A stretch of 64,000 bases of DNA from Cladopsammia gracilis (lineage: Eukaryota; Cnidaria; Anthozoa; Scleractinia; Dendrophylliidae). The position numbers and the translations under genes were made by a program. The stretch is from contig JAJGOT010000433.1 of NCBI GenBank assembly GCA_022457155.1, forward strand, positions 505,501-569,500, given 5' to 3'. Shown here in pieces: positions 46,342-58,967 of the stretch. A model generated the notes under the pieces. That model saw only the letters and a program-made list of their open reading frames with translations, was not told the DNA's origin and searched no databases. Within the stretch, counting starts at the first letter, position 1, and every line of letters starts with the position of its first letter.

Positions 46342-48119
46342 ATGTCCTACGTTAAAAGGCTTTCGCTTCATTCGGGCATAATTTGTGCAGTTTGGTGCGC
46401 TTTTCTACAACAGACCGTTTGTGGAGCCGATCCAGAGTGCAACGTAAGAACAGATTGCAAAGCGGGGATTGTTTTGCCGGTTTGGGGAGGCGAACCTTCT
46501 ACTGGCGAGATTGTAGGGCGAGCATTTGTGTACCTACTCGCCCTACTGTTTTTCTTTTTGGGCGTTTCAATAATCTCCGATCGCTTTATGTCCGCAATAG
46601 AAATAATCACATCGAAAGAAAAAGAAATAAAAATTACGGACAAGCAAACAGGAAAGGAGAGAGTGGTAACCGTCAAACTATGGAACGAAACTGTCTCGAA
46701 TTTAACTCTTATGGCACTTGGATCATCGGCACCCGAAATTTTGCTCTCAGCAATTGAAATCTGTGGGAACAATTTCGATGCTGGCGAGCTTGGTCCTTCG
46801 ACAATCGTCGGTTCTGCGGCGTTCAACCTGCTGATTATTATTGCCGTGTGTGTTTATGTTATTCCCGATGGCGAAGTCCGCCGAATCAAACATCTGCGAG
46901 TATTTGCTATCACAGCTTCCACGTCGATTTTGGCTTACGTTTGGTTGTATATTATTCTGGCAGTGTCGTCAAAAGATGAAGTGGAGATATGGGAAGCCCT
47001 TCTTACCTTTGCCTTCTTCCCAATTATGGTCATCGCTGCCTACATCGCAGACCGCAGACTTCTCTTCTACAGAGCCCTGCGAAAGAGGCAAAGAAAGCAG
47101 AAGCGCGGAGGCATGACTGTCATGCAGACCGGCGATTTCGATATAATTGGAGTTCAAGTAAAGGACGGGTATGTGGACGGAAACGTCACCGATGGCCGTT
47201 ATACGAACGACACCGAAGCCGGTCAAGACTTTGATGACGACGAGTTGCTTCACGATCTGACGGAAGACAGACGCGAAAAGGCCATCCAAGCGCTAAAAGA
47301 AATACGACAAAAGCACCCAGATGCCGACCGAGAGACAGTCGAACGTCTACTGGAGCAAGAAAACCTCAAGCTTCAACCCAAGAGTCGTGCGTTTTATCGA
47401 ATTGAAGCCACTCGTAAGATGGTGGGCAGTGGAAATGTGCTTAAAATGAAGCATGACAAGCTGGAGAAAGCCAGCAGTTCAATGGCAGATGCTCGACTCG
47501 AGATGCACGAATTGGAGTATGAAGACCCTCAGGTGGTCAAGGTTTATTTTGATCCCGTTCACTACATTGTCAAAGAAAACTGCGGCAGTGTGTTTATGAA
47601 CATTTCACGCACTGGCGGTGATCCGAGTAACACTGTTTTTGTCGACTTCAGGACGGAAGATGGCACTGCAGAAGCGGGCCAGGATTACGAAAAAACTGAG
47701 GGCACCATCTGCTTCAGGCCAGAAGAAACCACCAAGACGTTCTCCGTGGTTATCATCGACGATGACATCTTTGAAGAAGACGAACACTTCTATGTGCACC
47801 TGGGTAACATTCGAGTGGCTGGCGCCGATGGCGATCTTGTGCGAAACACCTACCGAGGACCAGCAGGAAAAGTCGGTAAAGACGGCGTTGCTACGATCAC
47901 AATCCTGGATGATGACTATCCCGGTATCTTCACGTTTGAGGAGGAAAAACACTCTGTCACTGAAGCAGATGGAACAATTAAACTGAAGGTGATTCGCCAC
48001 ACAGGAGCTCGCGGCACGGTGCGAGTTCCTTACCATACAGTGGAAGGAACTGCTAAAGGCGGTGGCGACGACTACGAGGATGCTGTCGGTGAACTGGAGT
48101 TCGACAACGACGAAACTTG
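46342..48119 (+). CDS. NCX coding exon 1 (signal peptide to mid Calx-beta 2)
   Basis: A single large exon of 1778 nt encodes the first 592 residues and two bases of codon 593, as in vertebrate SLC8 genes, where one long exon carries the N-terminal half. The donor is ACTTG followed by GTAAGA. A candidate acceptor, TTGATAG, lies about 20 bases upstream of the ATG, so the 5' UTR may be spliced from an exon farther upstream. Confidence 0.94.
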
Positions 48120-51100
48120 GTAAGATTTGTTGTGATATCCTTTGAAACTGTTTGTTGTTTTGGTTTAGTTTTCAATACAAAATTTATGGTAATACAGAGG
48201 AGAAAAAGCGATAATTGTTATTCTTTTTTGCATGTTTTCAATGAGTCCGAAAATGTTAAAGGGCAAAGGAAGGACTGATTGTTTAAAAAACAACCGATTT
48301 TGTTCAAAAGTATGTATTTTTTATTTTTTTTTTCTTTGTAAATCGAGAACCGTACTATTGTGAATACAAATACAAGTTCACTTTAAAACCACTTTACATA
48401 TCCGTCTGAGTGTTAAAACGGGCCAATAATACGGGCCTATTTGTTTGCGTTCCAGGAGAGTGTTTTGCCTAAATTTGCCACGTAGATCCATGGCTTCTTC
48501 TTGCCATGTTCTTTGTGTGAATTCGCCAAAGTTAACCGTGTTTACATCATCTGTCACTGGCCAGATGCTACAGTGTTGATTAATGCAAACAATGCAGCGA
48601 TAATTATGCGACGTCGTATGTTGTAGCTTTTTTTATTTAAATGTCCATTTATTATTTCACTCTAAGCTATTCAGCAACACCGCTTTAATTACAAAGGTTA
48701 TCAGAATTAAACGTTTCCAAAAAGCTGCTGGTTGATAATAATATCAACCCAAAGTTTTACGATATTATTTCTAATTTAGCCAGTTCAGAGTGTTGATGTG
48801 TAATCGTTTAAGTTTCAATTTCTTTAGTGATATTCACTGTTTATAAACCATTCTTCGCTTGGATGTTAAAACCACTTTGTCTACCGAGGGGACTAGCCAT
48901 GAAATCGAATTAATGTTTCCTTTTTTTGTCTAGAAGAACATTAGCTTCAAATTAAAAGTCGCCAGGTGTAACAAGACCAAAATTATGCGGTTATCCCTAT
49001 CTCAGTGTTTGACCAAAGCATATGCACAGAAACAGATTCTTGGTTAAAAGTAACAAACGACAAAACAAGGGCGCGACGGTTGATTGGCTTTTATTGTTTT
49101 TTTTGTAATATGACATTTAACATGACTTGAGAGCAATTTTTGAAACTATATCTGGAGGCCATGGTAGTGGAGCTATCACTTGGAAATTCACGATACTTAG
49201 TTTTGTTGTTCCAACTAGGTAAGGTTGTTGCATATTTTTAGTTACTACTATCAGGATTTGCTTATAGATCTGAAATATCATGAACAGAATTTGCCTTCAA
49301 AACTATCAAAGGACTGCAGACTGATCATGCTGTCGTTTTAAATGCGGAGCATTGCAAGGAGCCATGGCCCTGTTATGCTACCAATCTTTTCATGCTAAAT
49401 TTTAAAAGCTTTTTTTTTATAAAGAAAAGCCGATGTATTAATTTAAGTACTAATTAGAAAGAGTTGGGCAAAGAGTTGTCAAAACATGTTTGTTTCACCT
49501 TTAAACCTCGAATCATTCAAGTGGAAATGATGCATTAATCATCTGAATGAAAAGGATGTGTCATATGAATTTGTTATGACACGCTATGTTTAGTTTTTTT
49601 GTGTGATAAATTCAATCACTACCATAAAGTTACAATATTAACTGAAGTTTCATCTTTAACAGATCAAAATATGCAACAATACATGGTGTATAAAATTATA
49701 TGCATGTCTCTGAAATAAAAACTTAGAACCAAGGAGCTTGTTCTAAGCATTCCTGTTGATTAAGTTAAGAACTTGTCACATCCATTTGGTATATTATTTC
49801 CTCAAGGTTACAAATGAGCTTTTATACAATCATCAAGACTGTTTTTTTTTTAACACAATTAAGCTGAATCCAGGATTATGAATCAGTTGGATAACTTATC
49901 AATGAATTTTTTTCAAACTTCAGTTTCAAACTTTTTTTCACTGTTCTCTTAAAATTAGCTTTTGAAAACATTTCCTTAGTTCATGTTTAATCCTGGATTA
50001 TCCTTAATCAGCTTTTGCAACAACCAGCTCAAGGATGTCCATTGTTTACATAAACTAACACAACATTTATAAAATAAGGCTTGTTGTGGAACTTGCATTT
50101 GTCCAAACTTCTCAAAGTTATGTGCCTTATTGCAGTTCAAGCCAAGGGAATGTTTAAACCAAGACTTATAATATTCTCCTATTCACTTAACCTGCTAAAA
50201 AGAGCCTGATCAAAGATCCTTATCAAAGGCAAACAATGTTTACACAGGGAACTCACATCATGGGAGTGTTATTCAGCAAGGCCCTTTACTACCTGGTTCA
50301 AATTCATGGTATCTTCTATTGGAGAATTTCAACCCATAGAAATTGATCAACTTCTAATTTCCCATGCAATGTAAATGTATCATCAAGTGGAAAGGTTATG
50401 ATAATACAGCTATTCATCACCAAACAACATTAAAGAGAAATGTGTTATTCCTAGACTGCAAAACTATACATATTTTTTGGGGGTGGAGTCCATCTGAATA
50501 CAGAGAGTGAGGCTTGCGTACAAGGAACTCCTACGAGCTGTTTTGCAGTCTGTGTTGTTTCTGAAAATATCCATACCTCCCCCATGAAAGTTTTTTGGTT
50601 TAACTCCCCCCCCCCCCCCCCCAAGGGAAAAAAAATCCCATGGAAATTCCAGTTAAGTTTTCTTAGGTTTCATACTTTTATTTAAAAAGCTTCGCTTTGA
50701 AGACCGCACCTTTCCCTCTCCTTAAAATTTCCAGTGACCTACCATGGGGTGAGTGAAGGTTTCAATTTTATTCATGAAACATTTGTTTGGTTTGCTTTTA
50801 AAAGTTGGGTGCTGTAAAGATTAATCCCCGCCAACACTAATGTATTTTTATTTGAAATTCATGTTTGGATGGATGGCAACATGCTGACATGTCAAGTTAA
50901 ACCTGTCTGATGAAGTTTCAATATCCTAATTGTCCACCTAACAGAAAGATAATATTTTTTGCTTAATGTAAAAATTATGCAGTATTTTTATGATAAACAG
51001 AGTTTAGGGGATCAAAGCTGAAGCAACACTGTTTGAATTATTAAGGTGAAGTTAATTTGCTATGAATTCCCAAATAAGTAGTATACAGCAGATGTTTGTC

Positions 51101-54100
51101 TCTGTTAAAATTATTTTCAAGTGATTTGAATATATTTATCTCAAGGGATGCCAGTTTACATGAATAATTAAGAAACAAATGGTATAACTGCAATGGCATT
51201 TTACATATAAATAGATCAAACACTCTTCAGGATATCTAAACAAGGAGAAGTGGGTTGAAAAAACTAGGTGCAGCCATTTTTTTTTTCAACTTACTTCAAT
51301 GTGTTTGGATACCTGATAAAACACTCTTTTGAATGCTTGAAATAGAATCTAAAAACTGAGAATTTAATACAAGAAAGTGAAGGAATAAAATTTCCCAAAA
51401 TATATGCTAATTACGATCAGGTTATCAAGATAGTCACTGTTCTGATTTTCTTTGTTCAAACTTGATAATTTATTAAGGAGTTTGCAAATTTAAAATAAAT
51501 ATTCAAGCCCATGGTGAATTTTGTATTCTTTCCAAATTTAGGGTAAAACAAATACCAGAACAAGAAATAATTTTCACTAAAAATTCCTGAAATGTTATTT
51601 GGATGGTAAATGGAATAGTCTGGCCTACAGTAAATGTCTGGTAGAAGAGGATCCGTCGACACCTCTCTTTCTCTCCTTTTTTATGTTCCGCAACCTTGCT
51701 GTTTCATTCTGACAAACCAATATTTGTTTTTAACATTTTTTCAATATACGAGTATTGGTCTGGGTGATTAGAGAATGTGTGGCCAAATGGTAAGAGATAT
51801 TACACTCATTGTCCTGGATGAGTCAGAAAAAGGATTATTTTGTTCTACAACAGCTAGTCCAAATGGAAAACAATAATATTAATATTTTTTTAGTTTTAGC
51901 CTTCAAGTATGCTCATTATCACTGAGGTTTGGGAAAGCATATGGCTAACTAAAAATGGTTAACTGAGAGCATTTTACATGTTAAAAACCTAGAAGAGACA
52001 GTATTTTTAGTTCAGATAAGATATTTGTTTTGAGGTTGAGTAATTTAGGGTGGTTCAATATCTTAATGTTATGTATAAGATAAACTTACTATATTTCTAG
52101 AAGGAACTGACTTCTTCTATGATGTTATTTATAGTTTTGTGAAATTTCCATATGTTCATGACAACTAATTTTTGCTAATATTCATCAGTAAAAATGCAAC
52201 CTCCTTCATCTATTTTAATCAATGTTGTTTTATGTAACAGCATGTATTTGAAATACCAGGGTCCAATGAATAAAAGAGGTCGTAGGATTTGGTTTGCTAA
52301 ATGGCTGGTTTCAAAGAATAAAGAATACCAGTTCACATGTTGAAAACCTAAGAAAACACATGAAACACAAGGATAATTATCTCTCACAAATTGTGTATTA
52401 AAAATAAAGAAAATTCATATTGTATTTCAAAACTATAAAAGTAATAACTGAAATTTGTAACTTTGGAACCCCAATTCCAAAAACCCAAAACACTTTTTGT
52501 AGTGGGGTATATGAACTATACTGCCAAATATTGCTGGTTTACACTATGTCATATCAAAATTCAGAAGCATTAATTTTAATTTCAATTTCAAAATGTTTCA
52601 ATCTGGAACTGTAGAGAGTTTTTACACATCTGATCCAAATGTTTAACTGCGAGAGCATTTCATTCAAGAGTTATAGGCAAACGAGTATTGGTCATTTTTG
52701 CTGCGAGGCCTGACTATTTCAGGCTGCGTACGTGACCAGCCTGGGTTTCCTGTGCACGAAGTCAATCCCATTTGAGATTTGTCAGAGGTATGTATATCAC
52801 CACTTTTGCCTCGATTTCATGGCCTCAAATTGAAGTCCTTCATTTTTTTCTATTCCACCCGTAGTCAATCGATTCAGAAAGAAAACACTGTTTTATCGTT
52901 GGAAATGAAAAGTAAATACCCTAAAGAACACTTGACCATTGATAAAGTGGAATATGAAAAACTTATAGCTGAGAAATCCTGTTTCGTGTAGAAAGCCACA
53001 TTTTTGCGAACGCGAAGAGTGTGAAGGCAAGTGGAGATAAATTCCTGTGAATTGAGGCGATACTTTTCTCAGAATATTTGAAGCAATTCCTGGAACTCTA
53101 CAGTAAAATAAATTTGATGTTTTATTATAGATTCACTTTGTTGTATTTATTAAATTGATAGAATGCTGCAGTTATTGAGAGCTTTTGTGGAAAATATGTG
53201 TCAAACTTTTCCAATTCTTGCTCATAAACATTCATGTCGCCCGCAAGTTGCCATAAACATTGCAGTTATGAGCTCCGCAGTTAGACCAGCCTGTGTACGT
53301 CTATTATATGTGACCTCACACACCAAAACGATACTAACGGGTATCCGTTCAAGCCGTTCGCTTGCCGTTTATCGGCCGTAATTTGGCGAGCAAAACTAGG
53401 ATAACAGAGAATCTTTGGAAGTGCTGTATTCAGGTTTCAAATTACCCTTTTGACATATGCAAATTTGGTGCACTTTTTACTGACAATTAACTATGTTAAA
53501 TTTGTTTTTCTGCTACATAACTTTCCCTGCTGTCTTTAACTTCGATTATTATATTTAGTTTCATTCAAGATTTATTTTAACAGTTTTTTATTTATTTTAA
53601 AAGTTCAGAAAGAATTTTACACATAAATTTTGCCTGACAAATGCACTTGGGACTCGGGGCTGCTTGTTTACATTAAATATTAAAAAAAGAAACCATGTTC
53701 ATCATTCTCTGGCCTTCAAGTCAAAGTGACAAACAGATGGTTTCATCATCCATACAATGTAATAAAGTACTCGGTAAAGATAAACAATTAGCGTGCAATT
53801 TACTTAATTTAGTTGCATTCACAGCCAGCCCTTTGAAATTTTTTTCTGCCATTAACCACAAGCCATTCCAAAGAATTCTTTAGTATACCTACCAACTCAC
53901 ACACATTATACATGTGTCACATGCCTGCGGATCAAAAACATTGATCACACGCATACAGGACAATTTTGCACGCCTAACTCACAATTCCGGACTACTTGTT
54001 CATTAACCATTAACGTGAAAAATTGAATTTCCACCCAAAATAGTCCAGTTAACGGCGCTAAATCTCGGCAAGAAGTGTGTGATCTCATCGAGATAAGCAT

Positions 54101-56760
54101 TCTCTCGGCAAGATCGTGTCGAACTTTTGAGCACTGCGACATTCGGCAACCTTCGGAAATCATCGAAACATCTTCGGGAATCTTCGGCAGTGTTCGGAAG
54201 TCGTCGAAACATCGGCAATGTTCGGAAGTCGTCAGAAATTCAGGTAATATGGATACGAGAATCACACGCATTTGACTTAGGAAAAGTTGGCAGGTATACT
54301 TTAGCCGTTCAGCCATTCAGGCTCCATTCACAGCCAGCTGTTCGAAATATTTTGCTGTTAAGGCATTCACACGTACACAGTCAGCCGTTCAAAATTTTTC
54401 TTTTGCCGTTCAGCTTTATCTGTTCAAATATTTTCTTCAGCCGCTCATGGTAACCGTTTTAAACGGCTCGGCCACCCGTTTTTCATCCGTTCAGTAGCCG
54501 TGCATTTTGCCGTTTGAATGGCATATATATATTAGCCAAGTTAATTCAATGGCAAAATAGATCAAGTCGCTCATCTGTTCACCATCTAAAGTACATGCAA
54601 TTAACGAGATAGCCCAAAACTCTTCTTCTGCATAAGCTTTACTCACAGCACTTCACTTTCCAATGGAAACTACTAGTTAGTAAAAATATATGGAGTGGCA
54701 ATCTTTGTGGCCCACTTAGGGACACAAACATGGCGGCCAAAACTTCAAAGTCTTGATTACACCAAAAATCTGCTCACAAAAGATTGGATTCAAGAAAAGT
54801 TCCATAAAATCAGCTTATAAGCATCTATAATGCAAAAACAACTTTCAACTTGTTCAATTTTGTTTATTTTCACGGTTTATCTGAAATAGCATGATGAATT
54901 GTGTGACACATTTAAAACCTTTACAAATCAGAAGCAAAACAGTACCTAAAGGACTGAAACAATACTTGAAACTTTTTATGAAGGATTGTAACACTGGTAT
55001 CTACATACCTAGTTAGAGACAGTAGGATGTATAGTTAAGAGTTTTGAATTTTTATGATGTCACATGAAAGCAGAGAATAGGGTAATATGTTAATGGTGTT
55101 TTAGTCACCCTGAAGAAGACCACTAAATGTGGTCGAAATATAGGTGTCAGACAAAAAAGTATTGGTTCGTCTTCATTTGTGACAAATTTATATTATTTTT
55201 ATGAAAGACTGGACAAGTGGATGCTTGTGACAAGTTTATATATATATAACTGTTCGGCTATGTGGACCAAGTTTGACTCCCAGAGGCAATGTCGTGTGTG
55301 GGTTGAGTTTATTGTTGGTTCTTGTCTGTGCTCTGCGGGTTTTTCTCTGGATACTCCAGTTTTCCTCCCTCCACAAAAACCAACATTTCCAAATTCAAAT
55401 TTGATCCAGAAGCAGTCAGTGAAGTAAGAGCCACCTATTTATTTATTTATTTACTATGTTGTACCAAGGATTGGATATTTTTAACAAAATTGAACATGTT
55501 TTTCAGTTAAACAATATAATTGTTCCTCATGTTTATGTCAGTGACACAAGTTCATGGTTGCTATTTTGTTAGGAAACACATTGAGGTCAATGTCATAGAT
55601 GATGAAGAATATGAGAAGAAAGAGATGTTTTATGTTGTTCTGGGTGAACCAAAAGTTGTCAAGAGGGATGAAGATGAGGATAGTGGAGCCGGTACTGAGG
55701 AGGTTTATGATGCTGAGAAGGAACGCCTTGAAGAACTGGGGAAGCCTAGACTAGGTACCAAGTGAACTTAAATACACCTTGTCATACTACACACTTTCAC
55801 CTAAGAAAAAAACAATTTGCTTTGGGCTAATTCAGCTAAGGTGAATAGGTCATTAGCCTGTAACAGGCTCCTTAGTGGGAGCATAGGGAGGCATAGGCAT
55901 AAGGTTAGAAATTAGTGAACAATGTTAGCCTTTCACAGGCCAATAGGTCATATACTGATTACTCTGCAACAAATTACAATAATTACAAAATAGCTGCAAC
56001 TTTGAACAGCACATTTCATTATCTTTATTGATTCATTTACCCTTTCCTTTCTATGTGGAGTTTAACATTGATCCATATTGTTACGTGAATTTTGATCTGG
56101 ATTATAATAATTTATATTCTGTCTGTCTTCACTTATCAGGTGAATTCCAAAAGGCAGAGGTGACTATTATAGAAAGCAAAGAATTCAAGAACACAGTTGA
56201 CAAGTTGCTTGTCAAAGCCAATTTAGCACTAGTTGTGGGTACCTCTACTTGGAAGGAGCAGTTCACTGATGCGCTGACAGTGAGCGGCAGTGGTGATGAT
56301 GACAGTGAAGAGCAAAGCACGCCAACCTATGGAGACTACATGATGCACTATCTGACTGTCTTTTGGAAGCTTTTGTTTGCACTTGTTCCTCCTACTGACA
56401 TCTGGGGTGGCTGGGCTTGCTTTGTGGTATCTATCATCTTTATTGGCCTTTTGACAATGGTGATAGGAGATGTTGCCTCCCACTTTGGTTGTACTATTGG
56501 CTTAGCAGACAGTGTGGTCGCCATCACCTTTGTTGCTCTTGGAACAAGTCTCCCAGGTATTGACAATGTGTGTTACACATTGAAGTATAATTTGTCTGGT
56601 CTTAACAGTTGTTAACAGAAAGTAATTCAGGTCCTTACAAAATGGTCTTAAAATAATAATAAAACTGTACCAAAGTGTCAATAAAATCAGGTCAATAAAC
56701 CTCAGGACCCTGTTGATAACAGCACTATAGTACTGAAGGGTTATCCTGCATAAATATTCA

Positions 56761-56795
<35 letters not shown>

Positions 56796-58263
56796 CATTA
56801 TTACATAGCAGAATAATCCACTAATGGAACACTATTTAAAAACTAATTTTTAAAACAATTACAATACTATTTAACCCTTTAAGCCCTAAGAGTGATCAGC
56901 ATCAAATTTCTCCTTGCAATATCAATGCCTTATCAATCAAAAAGGTCACGAGAATTAAGGACATGATCACACAAGATGAGTTCTCTTGATATTCAAACAA
57001 TTTCTCCCTACTACTTCTATAGGAAATGTATAGGGCAAGAAATGAGAATTTAAATTTTGATATTAGGGCTTAAAGGGTTGAGACGAATTAAAGCACACAT
57101 TCTACTATACTCTACTTACCTCAGCTCTATGCTTCACTTACTGCACTCCAATTCACCAATCCATTTTACACTCACAAATTAACTCTGGGTAATATTATTA
57201 AATAATGTGATCCAGTGAGTTGAGATCCCATAAAACTCTACAAGTTACTTGTAGTTTCTGTCCAAACCTGCACCAGGTATACAAACATAATATGACACTG
57301 GGGAGCAGGAGTGGTGTAGTGGTGAGAGCACTCGCCTCCCAGCAATGTGGCCCGGGCTCGATCCTCGGTCCTGGCATCATATATCGGTTGAGTTTGTTGT
57401 TGGTTCTCTCCTTGCTCCAAAGGTTTTTCTCAGGGTACTCCGGTTTTCCCCTCTCCTCAAAAACCAACCTTCTAAATTCCAATTCAATCTGGAAAGAGGA
57501 CCTGCATGAAAACCAGCTACAGCTGATGTGGCTTTCCTCTCTAAATGTAGTTATTTATTTATTTATTTATTTACTTAATCAAGGGACCTATTTATGTAAT
57601 TGGTATATAAAACATGCGGAAAAGTGTTTCATCAGGATTGCCAAACCCCAAGTGGGTTGAAAAATCGAGGTGCAGCTGAGTTTTTTTTTTTAACCAATTT
57701 TAAGGTGTTTGGATACCTGATACAGAGACAATGAAGGATTAAAATCGCCAAAATCTATGCCAATTAAGATCGGGGTTCCAAACCGCTGCCGTGCTCATGA
57801 TTTCCTTTGTTCAAACAAACATGATAAATTATTAACAAGTTTGAGAAAAAAATTCAAATGCTCTTTGTTTGTTCCATCTATAGATACATTTGCCAGTAAA
57901 GTAGCAGCCGTTGGTGATGAATATGCAGATTCGTCCATTGGTAATGTTACTGGAAGTAATTCTGTGAATGTCTTCCTTGGATTGGGAATTGCATGGTCTA
58001 TAGCAGCAATAGCTAAAGCAGCAAAGGGGGAGTCATTTAGAGTTGAAGCAGGGTCGCTTGGCTTCTCTGTAGTCATTTTCTGTATTGCAGCTGTCATTGC
58101 TATTGGATTAATGATGCTACGTAGAAGTAAAAAAATTGGAGGAGAGCTTGGTGGTGTGAAGAGCTTTAAACTTCCCACGTCACTTATCCTGGCCTTCCTT
58201 TGGATTATGTATATTGTACTGTCTTCTTTACAAACATATTGCCACATTAAGACATCCTTTTAG
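46342..58263 (+). CDS. Sodium/calcium exchanger, NCX/SLC8 family, 918 aa
   Basis: Plasma-membrane antiporter exchanging about three sodium ions for one calcium, by family. Coding exons 46342-48119, 55573-55754, 56140-56556 and 57884-58263 total 2757 nt in one frame. Visible features: a cleavable signal-like N-terminus (residues 1-28, ending TVCGAD), N-terminal membrane segments, alpha-1 repeat with NLTLMALGSSAPE (120-132), XIP-like basic segment RRLLFYRALRKRQRKQKR (238-255), Calx-beta 1 (about 398-525, Ca-binding DDDIFEEDEH and LDDDYPG), Calx-beta 2 (about 529-690, split by the first intron), and C-terminal membrane domain with alpha-2 VALGTSLPD split by the last intron. It ends in a short tail after TYCHIKTSF. 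Invertebrates often have one NCX, so I do not assign SLC8A1, 2 or 3. Confidence 0.95.
49853..50029. mobile_element. Third copy of the 10554-10797 MITE family (truncated)
   Basis: Shares AATTAAGCTGAATCCAGGAT, ATAACTTATCAATGA, TTTGAAAACATTTC and TTTAATCCTGGATTA with the other copies, but the GGGTTGTTC end is worn. Confidence 0.7.
52531..52699. mobile_element. Left half of a split TIR element
   Basis: Matches 42545-42712 (CATATCAAAATTCAGAAGCA, GTAGAGAGTTT, AAGAGTTATAGGCAAACGAG). Identity stops at about 52699 and resumes at 54675. Confidence 0.7.
54100..54500 (+). repeat. Tandem CTTCGG and GCCGTTCAG degenerate repeats
   Basis: 54125-54240 carries several copies of TTCGGAARTCRTCGAAACAT and CTTCGGCA. 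54300-54500 carries many GCCGTTCAG or CCGTTCAAA units at irregular spacing. Both lie inside the 2 kb insert of the split element. Confidence 0.6.
54675..55078. mobile_element. Right half of a split TIR element
   Basis: Matches 42712-43051 in order: ATGGAGTGGCAATCTTTGTG, ATGGCGGCCAAAACTTCAAA, GACACATTTAAAACCTTTAC, and the end GATGTCACATGAAAGCAGAG. Confidence 0.7.
55253..55455 (+). mobile_element. tRNA-Gly-type SINE, diverged copy
   Basis: Body matches 57330-57575: GTTGAGTTTATTGTTGGTTC, GGGTTTTTCTCTGGATACTC, TTCAAATTTGATCCAGAAG, ending in (ATTT)n. The tRNA head is badly worn. It lies 118 bases before NCX exon 2. Confidence 0.7.
55573..55754 (+). CDS. NCX coding exon 2 (end of Calx-beta 2)
   Basis: Begins KHIEVNVIDDEEYEKKEMFY after a split Trp codon, then an acidic run DEDEDSGAGTEE. 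This is the position of the alternatively spliced cassette region in vertebrate and fly NCX genes. Acceptor TTTTGTTAG, donor CTAG followed by GTACCA. No second version of the IDDEEYEKK segment was noticed in the 7.4 kb intron before it. Confidence 0.93.
56140..56556 (+). CDS. NCX coding exon 3 (C-terminal membrane domain, alpha-2 first half)
   Basis: Encodes EFQKAEVTIIESKEFKN, the linker WKEQFTDALTVSG, and the membrane segment with DIWGGWACFVVSIIFIGLLT. The alpha-2 repeat starts here (GLADSVVAITFVALGTSLP) and is cut by a phase-1 intron. Acceptor CTTATCAG, donor CCCAG followed by GTATTG. Confidence 0.94.
56761..56804. repeat. (ATT)n microsatellite
   Basis: About fourteen ATT units, one interrupted, in NCX intron 3. 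May be a SINE tail remnant, as at 24508. Confidence 0.8.
57301..57575 (+). mobile_element. SINE derived from tRNA-Gly(CCC), with (ATTT)n tail
   Basis: Head has box A TGGTGTAGTGG (57312-57322), anticodon region CTCGCCTCCCAGC (anticodon CCC) and box B GGCTCGATCC (57355-57364). The body GTTGAGTTTGTTGTTGGTTC is shared with 55253-55455. Tail is (TTTA)n at 57549-57575. In NCX intron 3. Confidence 0.85.
57884..58263 (+). CDS. NCX terminal coding exon (alpha-2 second half and last membrane spans)
   Basis: Begins DTFASKVAAVGDEYADSSIG, then GNVTGSNSVNVFLGLGIAWS, the conserved second half of alpha-2. Two further hydrophobic spans follow and the frame ends in TAG. The exon joins in frame to 56556. Confidence 0.94.
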
Positions 58264-58967
58264 GATGTCTCCATGAACATGATGGAGGAAACATTTTTCT
58301 CTGTCCAGACAAATAGCAAGTTCTTAAAATGATTGGCTGAAAATTTATTTGATACAAGTGCATTTACATGTATCTTTGTATTTTCAAAATACTGTTTTCA
58401 AGGGTAGTGTCTGAATATTTTTGAAAATGCAACAAGAACCATTTATAGTGCTCTTTTCAATTTATTATAATAGTTATTACTTTGAAAGTTTTAAAGAAAA
58501 TCATTGTATCAGAAACAGACATTCCCAGTACAGCTATGATGGACACCTTCAGGTAGAGATGGGAATTGGTTAGGTTTACTTTATTCACTATAAGGAAATA
58601 GTTGGAATTGTCCCAACCAACCCCTCATTACACCCTATGTGATCCCTGTTAATGATAAATCCATGCCAAATGGTAACAGACATACATTTCGAGGGAAAAA
58701 AGTTTAAAACAATCAAGAATGTCAAGAAGTTTCAGTATCATTTGTTACATCTTCAAATGCACATATTCAATCAACAGATTTTTTTTCTTTTTGACCCCCA
58801 AAGAAGACATTTTCAGACACAATCTGTAAAACTGGGTGTTCATTATAGCAAGGTGTCTGAAAGAACATTGAGGTCATAGTATGATTCTCATTTGATATCT
58901 GAACCTACACAAGTTTTATTTTTGATGACGTGTAACACTTCAGAGTTATAAATCCATTGATTATTAC
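58264..58967 (+). other. NCX proximal 3' untranslated region
   Basis: AT-rich sequence after the stop codon, no coding feature. Where the transcript ends is not clear. Confidence 0.5.

Larger units (their letters stand above)
48120..55572 (+). other. NCX intron 1 (7.4 kb)
   Basis: Separates the two parts of Calx-beta 2. It holds a MITE copy (49853-50029), a C run (50605-50622), a split TIR element (52531-55078), tandem repeats (54100-54500) and a SINE fragment (55253-55455). Segments 48150-49850 and 50630-52530 show no feature I can name. No extra NCX exon was recognised. Confidence 0.7.

Noticed and set aside
46368..48036. Several minus-strand and off-frame open frames of 80-150 codons
   Set aside because: Shadows of the long NCX coding exon, whose GC-richer codons suppress stops in other frames.
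52779..52991. Alternative NCX exon (frame with DKVEYEKLIAEKS)
   Set aside because: Only a superficial EYEK match; no Calx-beta pattern and no suitable splice phase.
57301..57375. Functional tRNA-Gly gene
   Set aside because: The head joins a SINE body that is repeated at 55253-55455; anticodon-arm pairing is degraded.
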